Of a stretch of 64,000 bases of DNA, positions 42,642 through 51,219 are shown piece after piece (the stretch's first letter is position 1; each line of letters starts with the position of its first letter). Source of the stretch: Oligosphaera ethanolica (GTDB lineage: Bacteria; Verrucomicrobiota; Lentisphaeria; Oligosphaerales; Oligosphaeraceae). The stretch covers positions 4,624,227-4,688,226 of the forward strand of contig NZ_JAUSVL010000001.1 of NCBI RefSeq assembly GCF_030814695.1. The letters run 5' to 3'. Both the position numbers and the translations under genes were made by a program. The notes under the pieces are model-generated. The model saw nothing but the letters and a program-made list of their open reading frames with translations, was not told the origin of the DNA and did not search any database.

Positions 42642-43865
42642 TCAGTCCAGGTTGAGTTTCCAAAGCGTGTAGAGGATGGAGCATTTTTCGCCGGCGCGGC
42701 ATTTCTGGTAATAAACCGTTAGGATGCTTTTATCGGCCAGCTCGACGGAGCAGGGGTAGCCGAGGTCGCCGTCGGGGGCGTCGTCCCGCAGGACGATGTC
42801 CTGGAGCCAGGTCTTGCCAAGATCGCGGCTGATTAGGGCGCGTTGACCAAAGGGCTGCATTCTGTAGCCGTAGACGCAGATTAAGGCGCCCGACGAGTGG
42901 AGGAGCAGGTGCGGTGGCGAGCCCATGGCGCCGCTGGGGCGAGCCACGGACCAGGTCGCGCCGCCGTCGCTGGATTCGCTGAAGAGGACCTGGAAGGGCT
43001 TTTCGTAGCGGACGGCGGCGAAGAGCCGGCCGTCTGGCAGCGCGGCGACGTGTGGTTCATGGGCGTGTTGATTGACCATGCCTTCGGGGAGGGGAATCTC
43101 ACCGAGCAGGCGCCAGGTTTTGCCCTCGTCGTCGCTACTGGCGGCCTGGATGGGGCCGCCGCCTGCGTGCATGGTCTTTTTATCATTGAGGTCCCAGCGC
43201 TTGCCCAGGTAGAGCCAGCTGTTGTCGGCCAGGACGATGGGACCGTGGGGGGTGTTCACGGGTGCGCGCTGGAAGTCGCCCCAGTACTCACCGTCTTCGC
43301 TGATGCGGAACCAGGAGCCGATCCACTTGGCGCGCATCTCGTCCGTCCAGGTGTCCAGAAGCTTGCCCATGGCCTCGAAATCATCTGGCGGGAAGGACTT
43401 TTTCAGCCAGTTGTTGGGGTCGCGTGAAAAATAATGGGAGGTATTGGAGGTAAACCAGGTGACGAGGAGGCGTTGGCCACCGAGGCTGACGATGCCGGCG
43501 TCGCGGTCATCAAGGGGCGTGTTGTTAACGACCTGGGGATAGGTCCAGGTCTTGCCGTTGTCGCGGCTTTTGCAGATGGTGGTGCGTCCCCAGGGGCAGA
43601 CATGCTGGAAACGCAGGCCGGAGGCGACGGCGCAGAGGGTGCCGTCGTCTTGGCGGGTGACGCTGGGCCAGCCGAAATAGCCGAACTTTTCCTGGGGCAA
43701 GGAACAAACGATGCCATGGCGGATGATGGATACCGGGCTGTTTGACATGGGTGCTTCCTGGTTGGGGGCTGCGGCTGCGGTGGGCTTGTTTTGACTCAGA
43801 GCGGCGCCAGCCATGCCGAGAGTCATGGCAAAGATGCCGCGAAACCAGTGTGGTTGTGGCTGCAT
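42642..43865 (-). CDS. Sialidase/neuraminidase family exo-glycosidase (BNR repeats)
   Basis: A 407-residue protein with a six-bladed beta-propeller pattern. Four Asp-box (BNR) motifs are visible: SRDNGKTW near residue 100, SSDDEGKTW near 250, SSDGGATW near 300 and SRDLGKTW near 350. An N-terminal stretch WFRGIFAMTLGMAGAALS looks like a weak signal peptide, so it may act in the periplasm or outside. An alternative start at 43748 (MSNSPVSIIRHG, AGGAAG upstream) would give a cytosolic form. True sialidases need an arginine triad that I cannot confirm by eye, so another exo-glycosidase activity is possible. The AraC regulator gene follows after 12 bases. Confidence 0.83.
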   Translation of the reverse strand: MQPQPHWFRGIFAMTLGMAGAALSQNKPTAAAAPNQEAPMSNSPVSIIRHGIVCSLPQEKFGYFGWPSVTRQDDGTLCAVASGLRFQHVCPWGRTTICKSRDNGKTWTYPQVVNNTPLDDRDAGIVSLGGQRLLVTWFTSNTSHYFSRDPNNWLKKSFPPDDFEAMGKLLDTWTDEMRAKWIGSWFRISEDGEYWGDFQRAPVNTPHGPIVLADNSWLYLGKRWDLNDKKTMHAGGGPIQAASSDDEGKTWRLLGEIPLPEGMVNQHAHEPHVAALPDGRLFAAVRYEKPFQVLFSESSDGGATWSVARPSGAMGSPPHLLLHSSGALICVYGYRMQPFGQRALISRDLGKTWLQDIVLRDDAPDGDLGYPCSVELADKSILTVYYQKCRAGEKCSILYTLWKLNLD

Positions 43866-43952
43866 GCTGCCCTCGCTGCGGGTTTGGCTGAGGTTGACGG
43901 AGGAGAAGCGGAATTGTCTGTGGCTGGCCTGGCAGCCAACGGGAAAACAATA

Positions 43953-43984
43953 ACGGCAAGGGCCGCAGTTGCAACCCTTGCCGT
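43953..43984 (-). terminator. Rho-independent terminator after the FadL-type gene
   Basis: On the minus strand a 10-base stem ACGGCAAGGG (43984-43975) and CCCTTGCCGT (43962-43953) with a 12-base loop, followed by TATTGTTTT. It starts 30 bases after the porin stop codon. Confidence 0.75.
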
Positions 43985-44013
43985 GCTGAAAATCAGGTTG
44001 AGACGAAAGTGCC

Positions 44014-45315
44014 TCAGAAGGTGTAAGTCATCCCCATGCTGAAGATGTCAGCAGAGCCTGTGATGTCGCCCTTGACTGTTTGCCCGAGCACATCACGATA
44101 GTCCATCTTGACGTCCTTGAAGAAGATGTGGACGTAGCCTAAGTCGAGGGTGATGTTTTCGCTGTAGCGGTACTGAGCACCGCAGGTGAGCCAGTAGCGG
44201 TCGGCGTCAGGCAGGCGGGGCGTGCGATCTTCGACGTCTTCAACGGGGGTCTGGTCGTAGGCGACGCCGCAGCGGACGGTCCATTTGTCATTGAGGTCAT
44301 ATTCGGTACCCAGACCGACGCGCCAGCAGTCGCGCCAATTCATTTTTATGGTTTCGTCATTCTTGGGACCGCGAGGCCAGCCAAGGGCCTTGGCTACTTC
44401 AGGGTCGAAATTGACTTTCAGTTCTTCCATGACGCTCCATTCGGACCAGCAGACATCGGCCATGACCGTCCAGCGTTCGGTGATGTCCTGTTGTACGCCG
44501 AGGTTCAGCATGGCAGGGAGGTCCAGGTCGGCTTGGGCATCGTCGGTGACTCGGGCTCCAGTGGGTACTGAGCCGCGTACGCGGGCTTCGAGGTCGAGGT
44601 CGTGGGTGATGCGGGAGCGATAGCCAATACCAAGGCGGGTGCCTTCGACGGGAATATAGAGCGCACCAATGGCAAAGCCCAGAGCAACCGAGTCGCCTTT
44701 GAGTTTGAGCTGGCCATTTGGGTAGGGTCCCCCAAGGTTAGCGGGGTACTTCGAATACGGCAGTGCCTGCGAGAGGCAGACGTCGGCGTATTCGATGACG
44801 GGGCCGGCACCGATGGAGAGGGTGTCGAGGGCCTTCCAGGAAATGGTGGGGTTGATGCTGACGACGGCAATCTCGGTATCCAGGGCGATGTACTTGCCGC
44901 GCCAATGGGTGTTGTAGCCCGTGCTGGTGCCGGAGGTAGCGGACATGCCCAGGCCGACGCTGACGGTGCTGGAAATTGGTTGCACCCAGTAGATGTTGGG
45001 AATGACCGACCAACCACCGAAACTGCCATTGTCTTCGCCAGCGGCCGTGCTGCCCTTGTCCTCAAATTCGGCCTTGGCGCGCAGGAAATGATTGCCAATA
45101 ATGATCTTGCCCTTCTCAAACCAGGCAGGAGCAGCGGCGTTGAAGTACAGGGCGGAAGGATCTTCGATATCAGCCGTCATACCAGCCAGCGCGCGGCCGG
45201 CGCCTGGTACACTCTGCTCAAGAATGGAAAAACCGGCACTCCATGCTGGCGTACCCATTGCTGCCAACATCACTGCGAAGACAACTAGGGACCGAAGACG
45301 TTGTTTGCGAAACAT
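44014..45315 (-). CDS. OmpP1/FadL/TodX-family outer-membrane transporter
   Basis: A 433-residue outer-membrane protein. The start MFRKQRLRSLVVFAVML follows AAGGAAAC; a Sec signal peptide ends at TPAWSA (about residue 25), and the mature protein begins GFSILEQSVPGAGRALAGMTADIEDPSALYFNAAA, the hatch sequence of FadL proteins. The remainder alternates as beta strands, ending in the C-terminal aromatic SMGMTYTF needed for BAM recognition. FadL-type channels import fatty acids or aromatic hydrophobic compounds. It lies 207 bases after feoB on the same strand and ends at its own terminator. Confidence 0.93.
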   Translation of the reverse strand: MFRKQRLRSLVVFAVMLAAMGTPAWSAGFSILEQSVPGAGRALAGMTADIEDPSALYFNAAAPAWFEKGKIIIGNHFLRAKAEFEDKGSTAAGEDNGSFGGWSVIPNIYWVQPISSTVSVGLGMSATSGTSTGYNTHWRGKYIALDTEIAVVSINPTISWKALDTLSIGAGPVIEYADVCLSQALPYSKYPANLGGPYPNGQLKLKGDSVALGFAIGALYIPVEGTRLGIGYRSRITHDLDLEARVRGSVPTGARVTDDAQADLDLPAMLNLGVQQDITERWTVMADVCWSEWSVMEELKVNFDPEVAKALGWPRGPKNDETIKMNWRDCWRVGLGTEYDLNDKWTVRCGVAYDQTPVEDVEDRTPRLPDADRYWLTCGAQYRYSENITLDLGYVHIFFKDVKMDYRDVLGQTVKGDITGSADIFSMGMTYTF

Positions 45316-45522
45316 GCTTGTTTCCTTCCGTATGAACATTTCCTGACTCATGACCTTGCCTGCGGTCTTTGCCGCATGGGCGCATAAAATAACGCGCTGG
45401 ATGCGGAAAAGCTACTCAGTCACTGGAAAAATGACAAAAAAGGTTAATATGTCACGATGAGAATCGTAGTATATTGATTTGTAGCACATTAAAGAAGTTA
45501 GTGAACTTGCCATCGTGTTGAT

Positions 45523-47664
45523 TTATGCCAAGCCGATGTTGAGAGCGCGGCCGATTTGGTAGACGATGGTGGTGATGACGTAGGCGAGGGTGGTGAGCCC
45601 GCCAAGTTGCCCAATGGTGATTTTCCAGGACTGAGTTTCCTTGTAGACGACAGCGACGGTGCCGACGCAAGGAATGGAGATGAGGCAGAAGAGCATGAGG
45701 CAGAAAGCCTGTAGGGGGTTGTAGCTGTCGCGCAGTTTTTGTCGCAGCGCCTGAGCGGCGTCTTCGCCCTGGCCGACGGAATGGAGGATGGCCAGCTGTG
45801 AGACGAAGAGCTCCTTGGCGGCGAACGCGCCGATGAGGGCCGAGCTGGCTTTCCAGTCAAAGCCGGCGTAGCGCATAGGGACGGCGAGTTTTTTGCCGAT
45901 GCGTCCGGCGAGCGAATAATTGAGCTTTTCGGCCTGGTGTTGGCTGACGAGTTCGTCCTGCGCGCGAGATTTCTCTTCCTGGCTCATGGTTGTGCTGTTG
46001 TCGATGGTTTCGGCCAAGGCCTTGTAGTCATGATCAAAGACCTGTTTTTGGGGAAAGGTGTTGATGAAGAAGAGGACGATGGATGCGCCGAGGATAATGG
46101 TGCCGGCCTTGTGGAGATACACCATAGCGCGTTCGCCCATGTGGATGAGCAGGCTTTTCATGGTGGGCATGCGGTAGGGGGGCAATTCCATGACAAAGAC
46201 TTCGTCCTCGCCTTTGAAGATGGTGGCTTTGAGGATGGCGGCGATGCCCAGGGCCAACGATGCGCCAATGATGTAGATGATCCACATGGTGACGGCCTGC
46301 ATCCGGAGTGGGAAGAAGATGGGGATGAGCAAGGAGTAGATGGGCAGGCGGGCGCCGCAGCTCATCAGGGGCAGGATGAGGATGGTAGTGAGGCGGTCAC
46401 GTTCGGACTCAATGGTTCGGGTGGCCATGACGGCTGGTACGGTACAGCCGAAGCCCAGCAGCATGGGGATGAAACTCTTGCCGTGGAGGCCGAATTTGTG
46501 CATGAAGCCGTCCATGACAAAAGCGGCGCGGGCCATGTAGCCGGTGCCTTCGAGGAAGGCGATGGCCAGGAAGAGGAGGAGGATATTGGGGATGAACATA
46601 AGGACGCCGCCAACGCCGCCGATGATGCCTTCAAGCACCAGCGCCTTGAAATAGGGCAGGGCGGCAGCAGGCCAGGCGCTGTCGATCAGAGCGCTCACGC
46701 GGTCAAGCAGGAAAGCGACGATCTCGACCAGAGGCTCGCTGCAGATGAAGGTGAAGGCAAAGACGAAGAGCATGATCAGCAGGAAGATGGGCAGGCCGAC
46801 ATAGCGGTTGGTGACGACCTTGTCAATGCTGTCGGACACCAGCCGGCGTTGCTCGTTGTTGAGGGTGATAGCCTCCCGGCAGGCGCCGGCGATGACGCCA
46901 TAACGACAGTCGGCCATGAGCGTGGCGCTGCTGATGCCATGGCGGACGGCCAGGCGTTCGCGCAGTTCTGCAGCCACGGGCAAGAGCGGTGCGAAGGCTG
47001 GCAGGGCGCAGATCTCGGGGTCGTTTTCCAGCAGCTTGATGGCGAAATAACGCGGTGGGATCGCTTGCGTGGCGAAGTCCTGTTTGTCCTTGACGGCTGT
47101 GGTGAGGCTGTTGATGGCTTGGTCGATGTGCTCGCCGTAGCGGATGATCGCGGGTTTTTGCGCTTCACCGACCAGGAGTTTGGCGGTGAGCGCTTTGAGC
47201 TGGTCGATGCCTTCTTCCCTGGAACCGACGGTTTCAACGATGGGCGCCCCGAAGTAGTGTTCGAATTTGGGCAGGTCAAAGACGAAACCGCGGTTGCGGG
47301 CGTCATCGACCATATTGAAGACCAGCAGCATAGGCACGCCGAGTTCAGCCAATTGCGTGCTGAGGTAGAGATTGCGCTGCAGATTGGCCGCATCGACGAC
47401 GTTCATGACGAGGTCGATCGGCGTTTTGAGTAGCTCGCGAATGGCGACTTTTTCTTCGGGGGATGACGATGACAGGCTGTAGATGCCAGGCAGGTCGATG
47501 ATCTCAATGTTGACATTACCGATGCGGCAGCTGCCGCACTTGCGCTCAACGGTGACGCCGGGGTAATTGCCGACGTGCTGGCGGGTACCAGTCAGGGCGT
47601 TGAAAATGGTTGTTTTACCGCAGTTGGGATTGCCGGCCAAGGCAATGCGATAGAGATCCTTCAT
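45523..47664 (-). CDS. feoB: Ferrous iron transport protein B
   Basis: A 713-residue FeoB. The N-terminal G domain has G1 GNPNCGKTT (residues 11-19), G2 YPGVTVER near 36, G3 DLPGIYSL near 57 and G4 NMVD near 116. The membrane part shows the two Gate motifs (GVLMFIPNILLLFLAIAFLEGTGYMARAAFVMD near 350, GFGCTVPAVMATRTI near 400) and the later Cys-containing segment IPCVGTVAVVYKE near 670. Complete length, slightly short of E. coli FeoB. It imports Fe(II) under anoxic conditions. There is no separate feoA gene; a FeoA domain is fused to the upstream DtxR-type regulator, 67 bases away. Confidence 0.96.
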   Translation of the reverse strand: MKDLYRIALAGNPNCGKTTIFNALTGTRQHVGNYPGVTVERKCGSCRIGNVNIEIIDLPGIYSLSSSSPEEKVAIRELLKTPIDLVMNVVDAANLQRNLYLSTQLAELGVPMLLVFNMVDDARNRGFVFDLPKFEHYFGAPIVETVGSREEGIDQLKALTAKLLVGEAQKPAIIRYGEHIDQAINSLTTAVKDKQDFATQAIPPRYFAIKLLENDPEICALPAFAPLLPVAAELRERLAVRHGISSATLMADCRYGVIAGACREAITLNNEQRRLVSDSIDKVVTNRYVGLPIFLLIMLFVFAFTFICSEPLVEIVAFLLDRVSALIDSAWPAAALPYFKALVLEGIIGGVGGVLMFIPNILLLFLAIAFLEGTGYMARAAFVMDGFMHKFGLHGKSFIPMLLGFGCTVPAVMATRTIESERDRLTTILILPLMSCGARLPIYSLLIPIFFPLRMQAVTMWIIYIIGASLALGIAAILKATIFKGEDEVFVMELPPYRMPTMKSLLIHMGERAMVYLHKAGTIILGASIVLFFINTFPQKQVFDHDYKALAETIDNSTTMSQEEKSRAQDELVSQHQAEKLNYSLAGRIGKKLAVPMRYAGFDWKASSALIGAFAAKELFVSQLAILHSVGQGEDAAQALRQKLRDSYNPLQAFCLMLFCLISIPCVGTVAVVYKETQSWKITIGQLGGLTTLAYVITTIVYQIGRALNIGLA

Positions 47665-47731
47665 GGGACGGACACCTCTGGATATGAGCGGGAGTGGGTG
47701 AGTGGTGGCGGATAAAGTGACGGGCGGTGGC

Positions 47732-48433
47732 TCAACTCATCTGTTTCAGCCAAATGTGGGCGGCGTCTTTACGGCGTAGGGACAGGCTGCTGCACATGAC
47801 TTTGACGCGCAGCAGGTCGCCAAAGGGCGCGTGGCCTTCCATCTGCAGCAGCGTGCCGCGGACCAGGCCGAGGTCGGCAAATTTTTTCAGCGCGCGCAGA
47901 TTTTCGTCTACATGGACGACTACGCCCTGCCTGCCGATGGGCAATTCACTGAGACTGATGAGATCAACGCCATCCTCGACGCAGAGCTGGGGCATGGTCT
48001 GGTTAAGGAAATCGCGGAGGGGTTTGCAGTCCTCGCGATTGGCGATGGTCTTGGCCAAGACGATAAAGCGCGACATGACCTTTTCACCGATGACGTGTTC
48101 GATGCGGCAGGCGGCTTCGTCGGCTTCCTGCGCATCCAGCTTCAAGACGTCCTGGAAGAATTTTTTCATGGCGACATGTCGGTGTCTGATGACGGCTGCC
48201 TGTTCGGCGCCGCGCGCGGTGAGACTGACGGGCATGTGCGGCTGGTAGACGATGAGGTCGCGTGCGTAGAGGGTTTGCAGCGCATTGGTCACCGATGGCA
48301 TGGTCACGTGCAGCTTTTCCGCGATGTCTTTGGTGTGGGCGTGATCATTTTCCGCGATGATTTCCGCGATGGCTTCCAGGTAGTCTTCAAGGCTGCTGGA
48401 AATGGGCGGTGAAGTGCGAGTGTCGTTGGGCAT
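47732..48433 (-). CDS. DtxR/MntR-family metal-dependent repressor with C-terminal FeoA domain
   Basis: A 233-residue regulator. The winged helix-turn-helix comes first (SLEDYLEAIAEIIAEND, DIAEKLHVTMPSVTNALQTLYARDLI), then the dimerisation and metal-binding helices (IRHRHVAMKKFFQDVL, EADEAACRIEHVIGEKVMSRFI) with the usual Glu and His ligands. Residues 155-233 are an SH3-like FeoA domain (ISLSELPIGRQGVVVHVDENLRAL, HAPFGDLLRVKVMCSSLSLRR). Known family role: with bound Fe(II) or Mn(II) it represses uptake genes. It leads the feoB operon and sits behind a promoter fully covered by a dyad. ATG with GGAG six bases upstream. Confidence 0.93.
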   Translation of the reverse strand: MPNDTRTSPPISSSLEDYLEAIAEIIAENDHAHTKDIAEKLHVTMPSVTNALQTLYARDLIVYQPHMPVSLTARGAEQAAVIRHRHVAMKKFFQDVLKLDAQEADEAACRIEHVIGEKVMSRFIVLAKTIANREDCKPLRDFLNQTMPQLCVEDGVDLISLSELPIGRQGVVVHVDENLRALKKFADLGLVRGTLLQMEGHAPFGDLLRVKVMCSSLSLRRKDAAHIWLKQMS

Positions 48434-48472
48434 ATCAGCTCCGGGAATTGAGGGTGCGGGATGCGGAACGAG

Positions 48473-48511
48473 GCTAAATATAAGACGCGTCTAAGGATTA
48501 GCAAGGGCTAA
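48473..48511 (-). promoter_or_regulatory. Promoter with overlapping 30-bp dyad: likely metal-regulator operator
   Basis: Minus-strand promoter TTGCTA (48504-48499), 16 bases, TATATT (48482-48477). A perfectly centred dyad GCTAA-N5-AGACGCGTCT-N5-TTAGC spans 48473-48502, from the -10 to the -35 box. A further GCTAA at 48507-48511 forms TTAGC-N4-GCTAA with the right arm. These TTAG/CTAA half-sites resemble the core of known DtxR boxes. Autoregulation by the DtxR-FeoA protein is the simplest reading. Confidence 0.65.
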
Positions 48512-48575
48512 GAAACACAACGCGGCAGTTTGCGTCAGGTAAAGCGACGCCAGTCGTGAGTGGTGGTGGCCGATC

Positions 48576-48603
48576 TTGTAAATGCCCTTGCGGATTTTAT
48601 AGT
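48576..48603 (+). promoter_or_regulatory. Candidate promoter of the guaA-like gene
   Basis: TTGTAA (48576-48581), 16 bases, TATAGT (48598-48603), leader about 50 bases to the ATG at 48662. Confidence 0.4.
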
Positions 48604-48661
48604 AGAAGGCTCATTCTTTCCTGACCGCAACGCACGTACCCGACGACGAGAAAGAGGCTAC

Positions 48662-49912
48662 ATGAAACAGACGCCGGAAACCATTATACTTGTGAATTTT
48701 GCCTGTGCGGACATTCAGTTGTTGGCGCGTGGCATTCGTAGTGAGGGCATCTACACGATGGTCATGCCCTACACTGTGAGCAAAGAGCGGATCATGGCTG
48801 AGAAGCCGTCCGGGCTGATATTCTGTCACGATGGGGAGCCGGCTGCGGCGACGGCGCCCTTGGCGGCGCTGGGTCTACCGACGACGACTGCGAGCAGCCG
48901 GACTCCGGTCGCCGAGTTGACGGCGTTCTGCAAGGAGCGTTGCGGCTGTCATGGCAGCTGGCGGATGGCGTCCTTTATCGATGATGCGGTCAAGGACATT
49001 CGTGAGCAAGTGGGTGACAGCCGGGTGGTATTGGGCCTTTCTGGTGGTGTAGACTCCTCCGTTGTTGCGGCGCTGGTTCATCGTGCCATTGGCGACCGCC
49101 TGACCTGTGTGTTTGTCAATCATGGCTTGCTGCGTAAGAACGAAGCCGAGATGGTGCAGGAGATTTTTGCGCGCAACTTCAGCATGAATCTGTGTTATGT
49201 GGACGCATCGAAGCGCTTTTTGGACAAATTGGCTGGCGTAGCTGACCCGGAGCAGAAGCGCAAGATTATTGGCAAGGAGTTCATTGATGTCTTTGCCGAG
49301 GCCGCCCGCGAGATTGGCGCGCCATTCCTTGGCCAGGGCACGATCTATCCGGATATTTTGGAGAGCATTCCGATGGATGGCAATCCCGCCGGGGTGATCA
49401 AGAGTCATCACAATGTCGGTGGGCTGCCGGAAGATTTGCATTTCAAGCTGGTCGAGCCGTTGGAGCGCCTGTTTAAGGACGAAGTGCGTGTGGTAGGTCG
49501 GTTGCTGGGTTTGCCTAGCGAGTTGATTGATCGTCATCCATTCCCGGGGCCCTCGTTGGGTGTTCGCCATGTGGGGCCCATCTGCCGGGATACTCTCGCG
49601 ATGCTACGTGAGGCCGATGCGATTGTGACGGACGAGCTGATCAAGGCTGACTGGTATCACAAGACCTGGCAGACCTTTGCTATTTTTGTTCCGGTCAAGA
49701 CCGTCGGCATCAAGAATCACCAGCGCAGCTACGACTACGTGATAGCCATTCGTTCCATCAACAGCGTGGATGCGGTGACGGCGCAGGTTGTGCGCCTGCC
49801 ATGGGAACTGCTGGAAAAGATGTCCGAGCGGATTGTGCACGAAGTCAATGGGGTGAATCGCGTGGTTTATGACATCACGGCGAAACCGCCGGGCACCATT
49901 GAGTGGGAATAA
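48662..49912 (+). CDS. guaA: GMP synthase lacking most of the glutaminase domain
   Basis: A 416-residue GuaA homologue; usual GuaA has about 510-525 residues. The N-terminus matches the class I amidotransferase start (ILVNFACADIQLLARGIRSEGI, KPSGLIFCHDGEP), but after residue about 77 (GLPTTT) the sequence jumps to KERCGCHGSW, the linker before the synthetase. About 90 residues are missing, including the nucleophilic Cys motif (G.CYG.Q) and the HPE motif. The ATP pyrophosphatase domain is intact: LGLSGGVDSSV at residues 125-134, FVNHGLLRKNEAE near 150, GQGTIYPDILES near 220, KSHHNVGGLPE near 245, HPFPGPSLGVR near 292 and the C-terminal KPPGTIEWE. It should still adenylate XMP but need free ammonia or a separate glutaminase. 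ATG has AGAGG five bases upstream. Confidence 0.93.
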   Translation: MKQTPETIILVNFACADIQLLARGIRSEGIYTMVMPYTVSKERIMAEKPSGLIFCHDGEPAAATAPLAALGLPTTTASSRTPVAELTAFCKERCGCHGSWRMASFIDDAVKDIREQVGDSRVVLGLSGGVDSSVVAALVHRAIGDRLTCVFVNHGLLRKNEAEMVQEIFARNFSMNLCYVDASKRFLDKLAGVADPEQKRKIIGKEFIDVFAEAAREIGAPFLGQGTIYPDILESIPMDGNPAGVIKSHHNVGGLPEDLHFKLVEPLERLFKDEVRVVGRLLGLPSELIDRHPFPGPSLGVRHVGPICRDTLAMLREADAIVTDELIKADWYHKTWQTFAIFVPVKTVGIKNHQRSYDYVIAIRSINSVDAVTAQVVRLPWELLEKMSERIVHEVNGVNRVVYDITAKPPGTIEWE

Positions 49913-49949
49913 TGCCGCCTACTGTTGTGCCAGTGCGACAGTAACAAAT

Positions 49950-49996
49950 AAGCAAAAAGCCCGCATGGACCATCGGTTCATGCGGGCATTTTGCTT
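49950..49996. terminator. Bidirectional rho-independent terminator
   Basis: Stem GCCCGCATG (49959-49967) with CATGCGGGC (49979-49987), flanked by AGCAAAA and TTTTGCT that extend the pairing around one mismatch. It ends guaA on the plus strand and, with a strong TTTTTGCTTATTT tract on the minus strand, the convergent parvulin gene. Confidence 0.88.
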
Positions 49997-50086
49997 ATCG
50001 GAGCCTACAGCCAGGAGAAGAGGGCTTGTTATCGCCCAAGGGCTGGCAGAGGTATTGGCTTGGCCTGGTAAGGCATCGCGGTCTGG

Positions 50087-51055
50087 TCAGTCATTGCCGT
50101 CCATGCGGCGGACGGGGAAGCGCATACGCAGATCACGCATATAGTCGTCGTAGCGGCGTTTTTCCTCGGCCTTTTCGAGGGTCTTGCGGATGTCATCGCG
50201 CAGCTGGCTGGTCAGCTCTGGGACGCCGCCTTTTTCGTAGTCGATGAGTTGGACGAAGAAGACGCTTTTTTCGAAATCGATGGGCTTGGTGGCGACTTGA
50301 CCTCTTTCCATGTTGGTTACGGCGTTGACGAGCCGCTGGTCGATATCGCTGAGCCAGCCCTGATCGCCGCCGCCGGTCGCGTTGGCTCCTTCCGAATACT
50401 CTTTGGCGAGATCTGCGAAGGGCGTCCCCTGGGCGATTTTGCTGGCGACTTCTTTGCAGACATCGTCAAAGCGGTTGAGGAACCGGCCATCTTTCTTGAG
50501 TTGGATGACTGCCAGGCGGTAGCGGGTGGGGGTGCTGAGTTTTTCGGGGTATTCGCGGTAGTAGTTGTCGATTTGCAGGTCGGATATCTGTAGGCCCTTG
50601 GTGACGCGTTCGCGTAGAAGCAGTTCGACGGCGAGGTCTTTGGTGACTTTTTCCTGGAAGTCTTTCATGCTGAGGCCTTCGGCGAAGAGACGTTCTTCAA
50701 ATTGTTTGAGATTGCCGCCGGTGGTATCCTTGACGATTTCATCAATGCGAGATTGTAGGAAGGTCTGGGGGATTTTGGCCTCGATACGTTTGAAATCAAG
50801 ATAGACCAGTTCGCGGTCGATCATATCATCAAGGATTTGTTTGCGCAATGCGATAACACGGCGACGGAGTTCATCGCCGCTGAACTCCTGCTGGAGTCTT
50901 TTTTCACTGTTGGCGGAGCGCATTTGGACATCAAGGGCGGTGATGACCTCATCGCCAACGATAGCCAGCAGGGCATCGCCGAAACTACCCTGCGCAAAGG
51001 ACGGTATGGCAAGGCAGCAGAGGACGGCACAAAGAAGGGCGCATTTTTTTATCAT
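50087..51055 (-). CDS. SurA-like periplasmic peptidyl-prolyl isomerase
   Basis: A 322-residue secreted parvulin-type chaperone. It starts MIKKCALLCAVLCCLAIPSFA, a Sec signal peptide cleaved near residue 22, then AIVGDEVITALDVQMR, the SurA_N opening. Residues 50-180 are helical chaperone segments (DDMIDRELVYLDF, KDFQEKVTKDLAVELLLRERV). One PPIase (rotamase) domain follows near 195-290 (RYRLAVIQLKKDGR, SEGANATGGGDQGWLS, VFFVQLIDYEKGGV). E. coli SurA has two such domains; this protein has one. It would assist folding of outer-membrane proteins such as the FadL-type porin. The start has only a weak GAAAGAA ribosome site. Confidence 0.9.
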   Translation of the reverse strand: MIKKCALLCAVLCCLAIPSFAQGSFGDALLAIVGDEVITALDVQMRSANSEKRLQQEFSGDELRRRVIALRKQILDDMIDRELVYLDFKRIEAKIPQTFLQSRIDEIVKDTTGGNLKQFEERLFAEGLSMKDFQEKVTKDLAVELLLRERVTKGLQISDLQIDNYYREYPEKLSTPTRYRLAVIQLKKDGRFLNRFDDVCKEVASKIAQGTPFADLAKEYSEGANATGGGDQGWLSDIDQRLVNAVTNMERGQVATKPIDFEKSVFFVQLIDYEKGGVPELTSQLRDDIRKTLEKAEEKRRYDDYMRDLRMRFPVRRMDGND

Positions 51056-51219
51056 TGGGTATTCTTTCAATGGAGACACACACGGTAGCCATGGCGATGT
51101 GGGCAACGTCGTCGCGGGTGATAGGGACCGCCGCGGGACGATGCAGGCGCGAGAGCTCATAATCTAGCCTTCTGCCGCTGTTTTGCTATGGGCGGGGAGT
51201 TGGCTTTGCTGCACTCCGT

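Noticed and set aside
45470..45522. Weak hairpin AAGTT-CACT-AACTT after feoB as terminator
   Set aside because: Stem of five AT-rich pairs and a poor T tract; not convincing.
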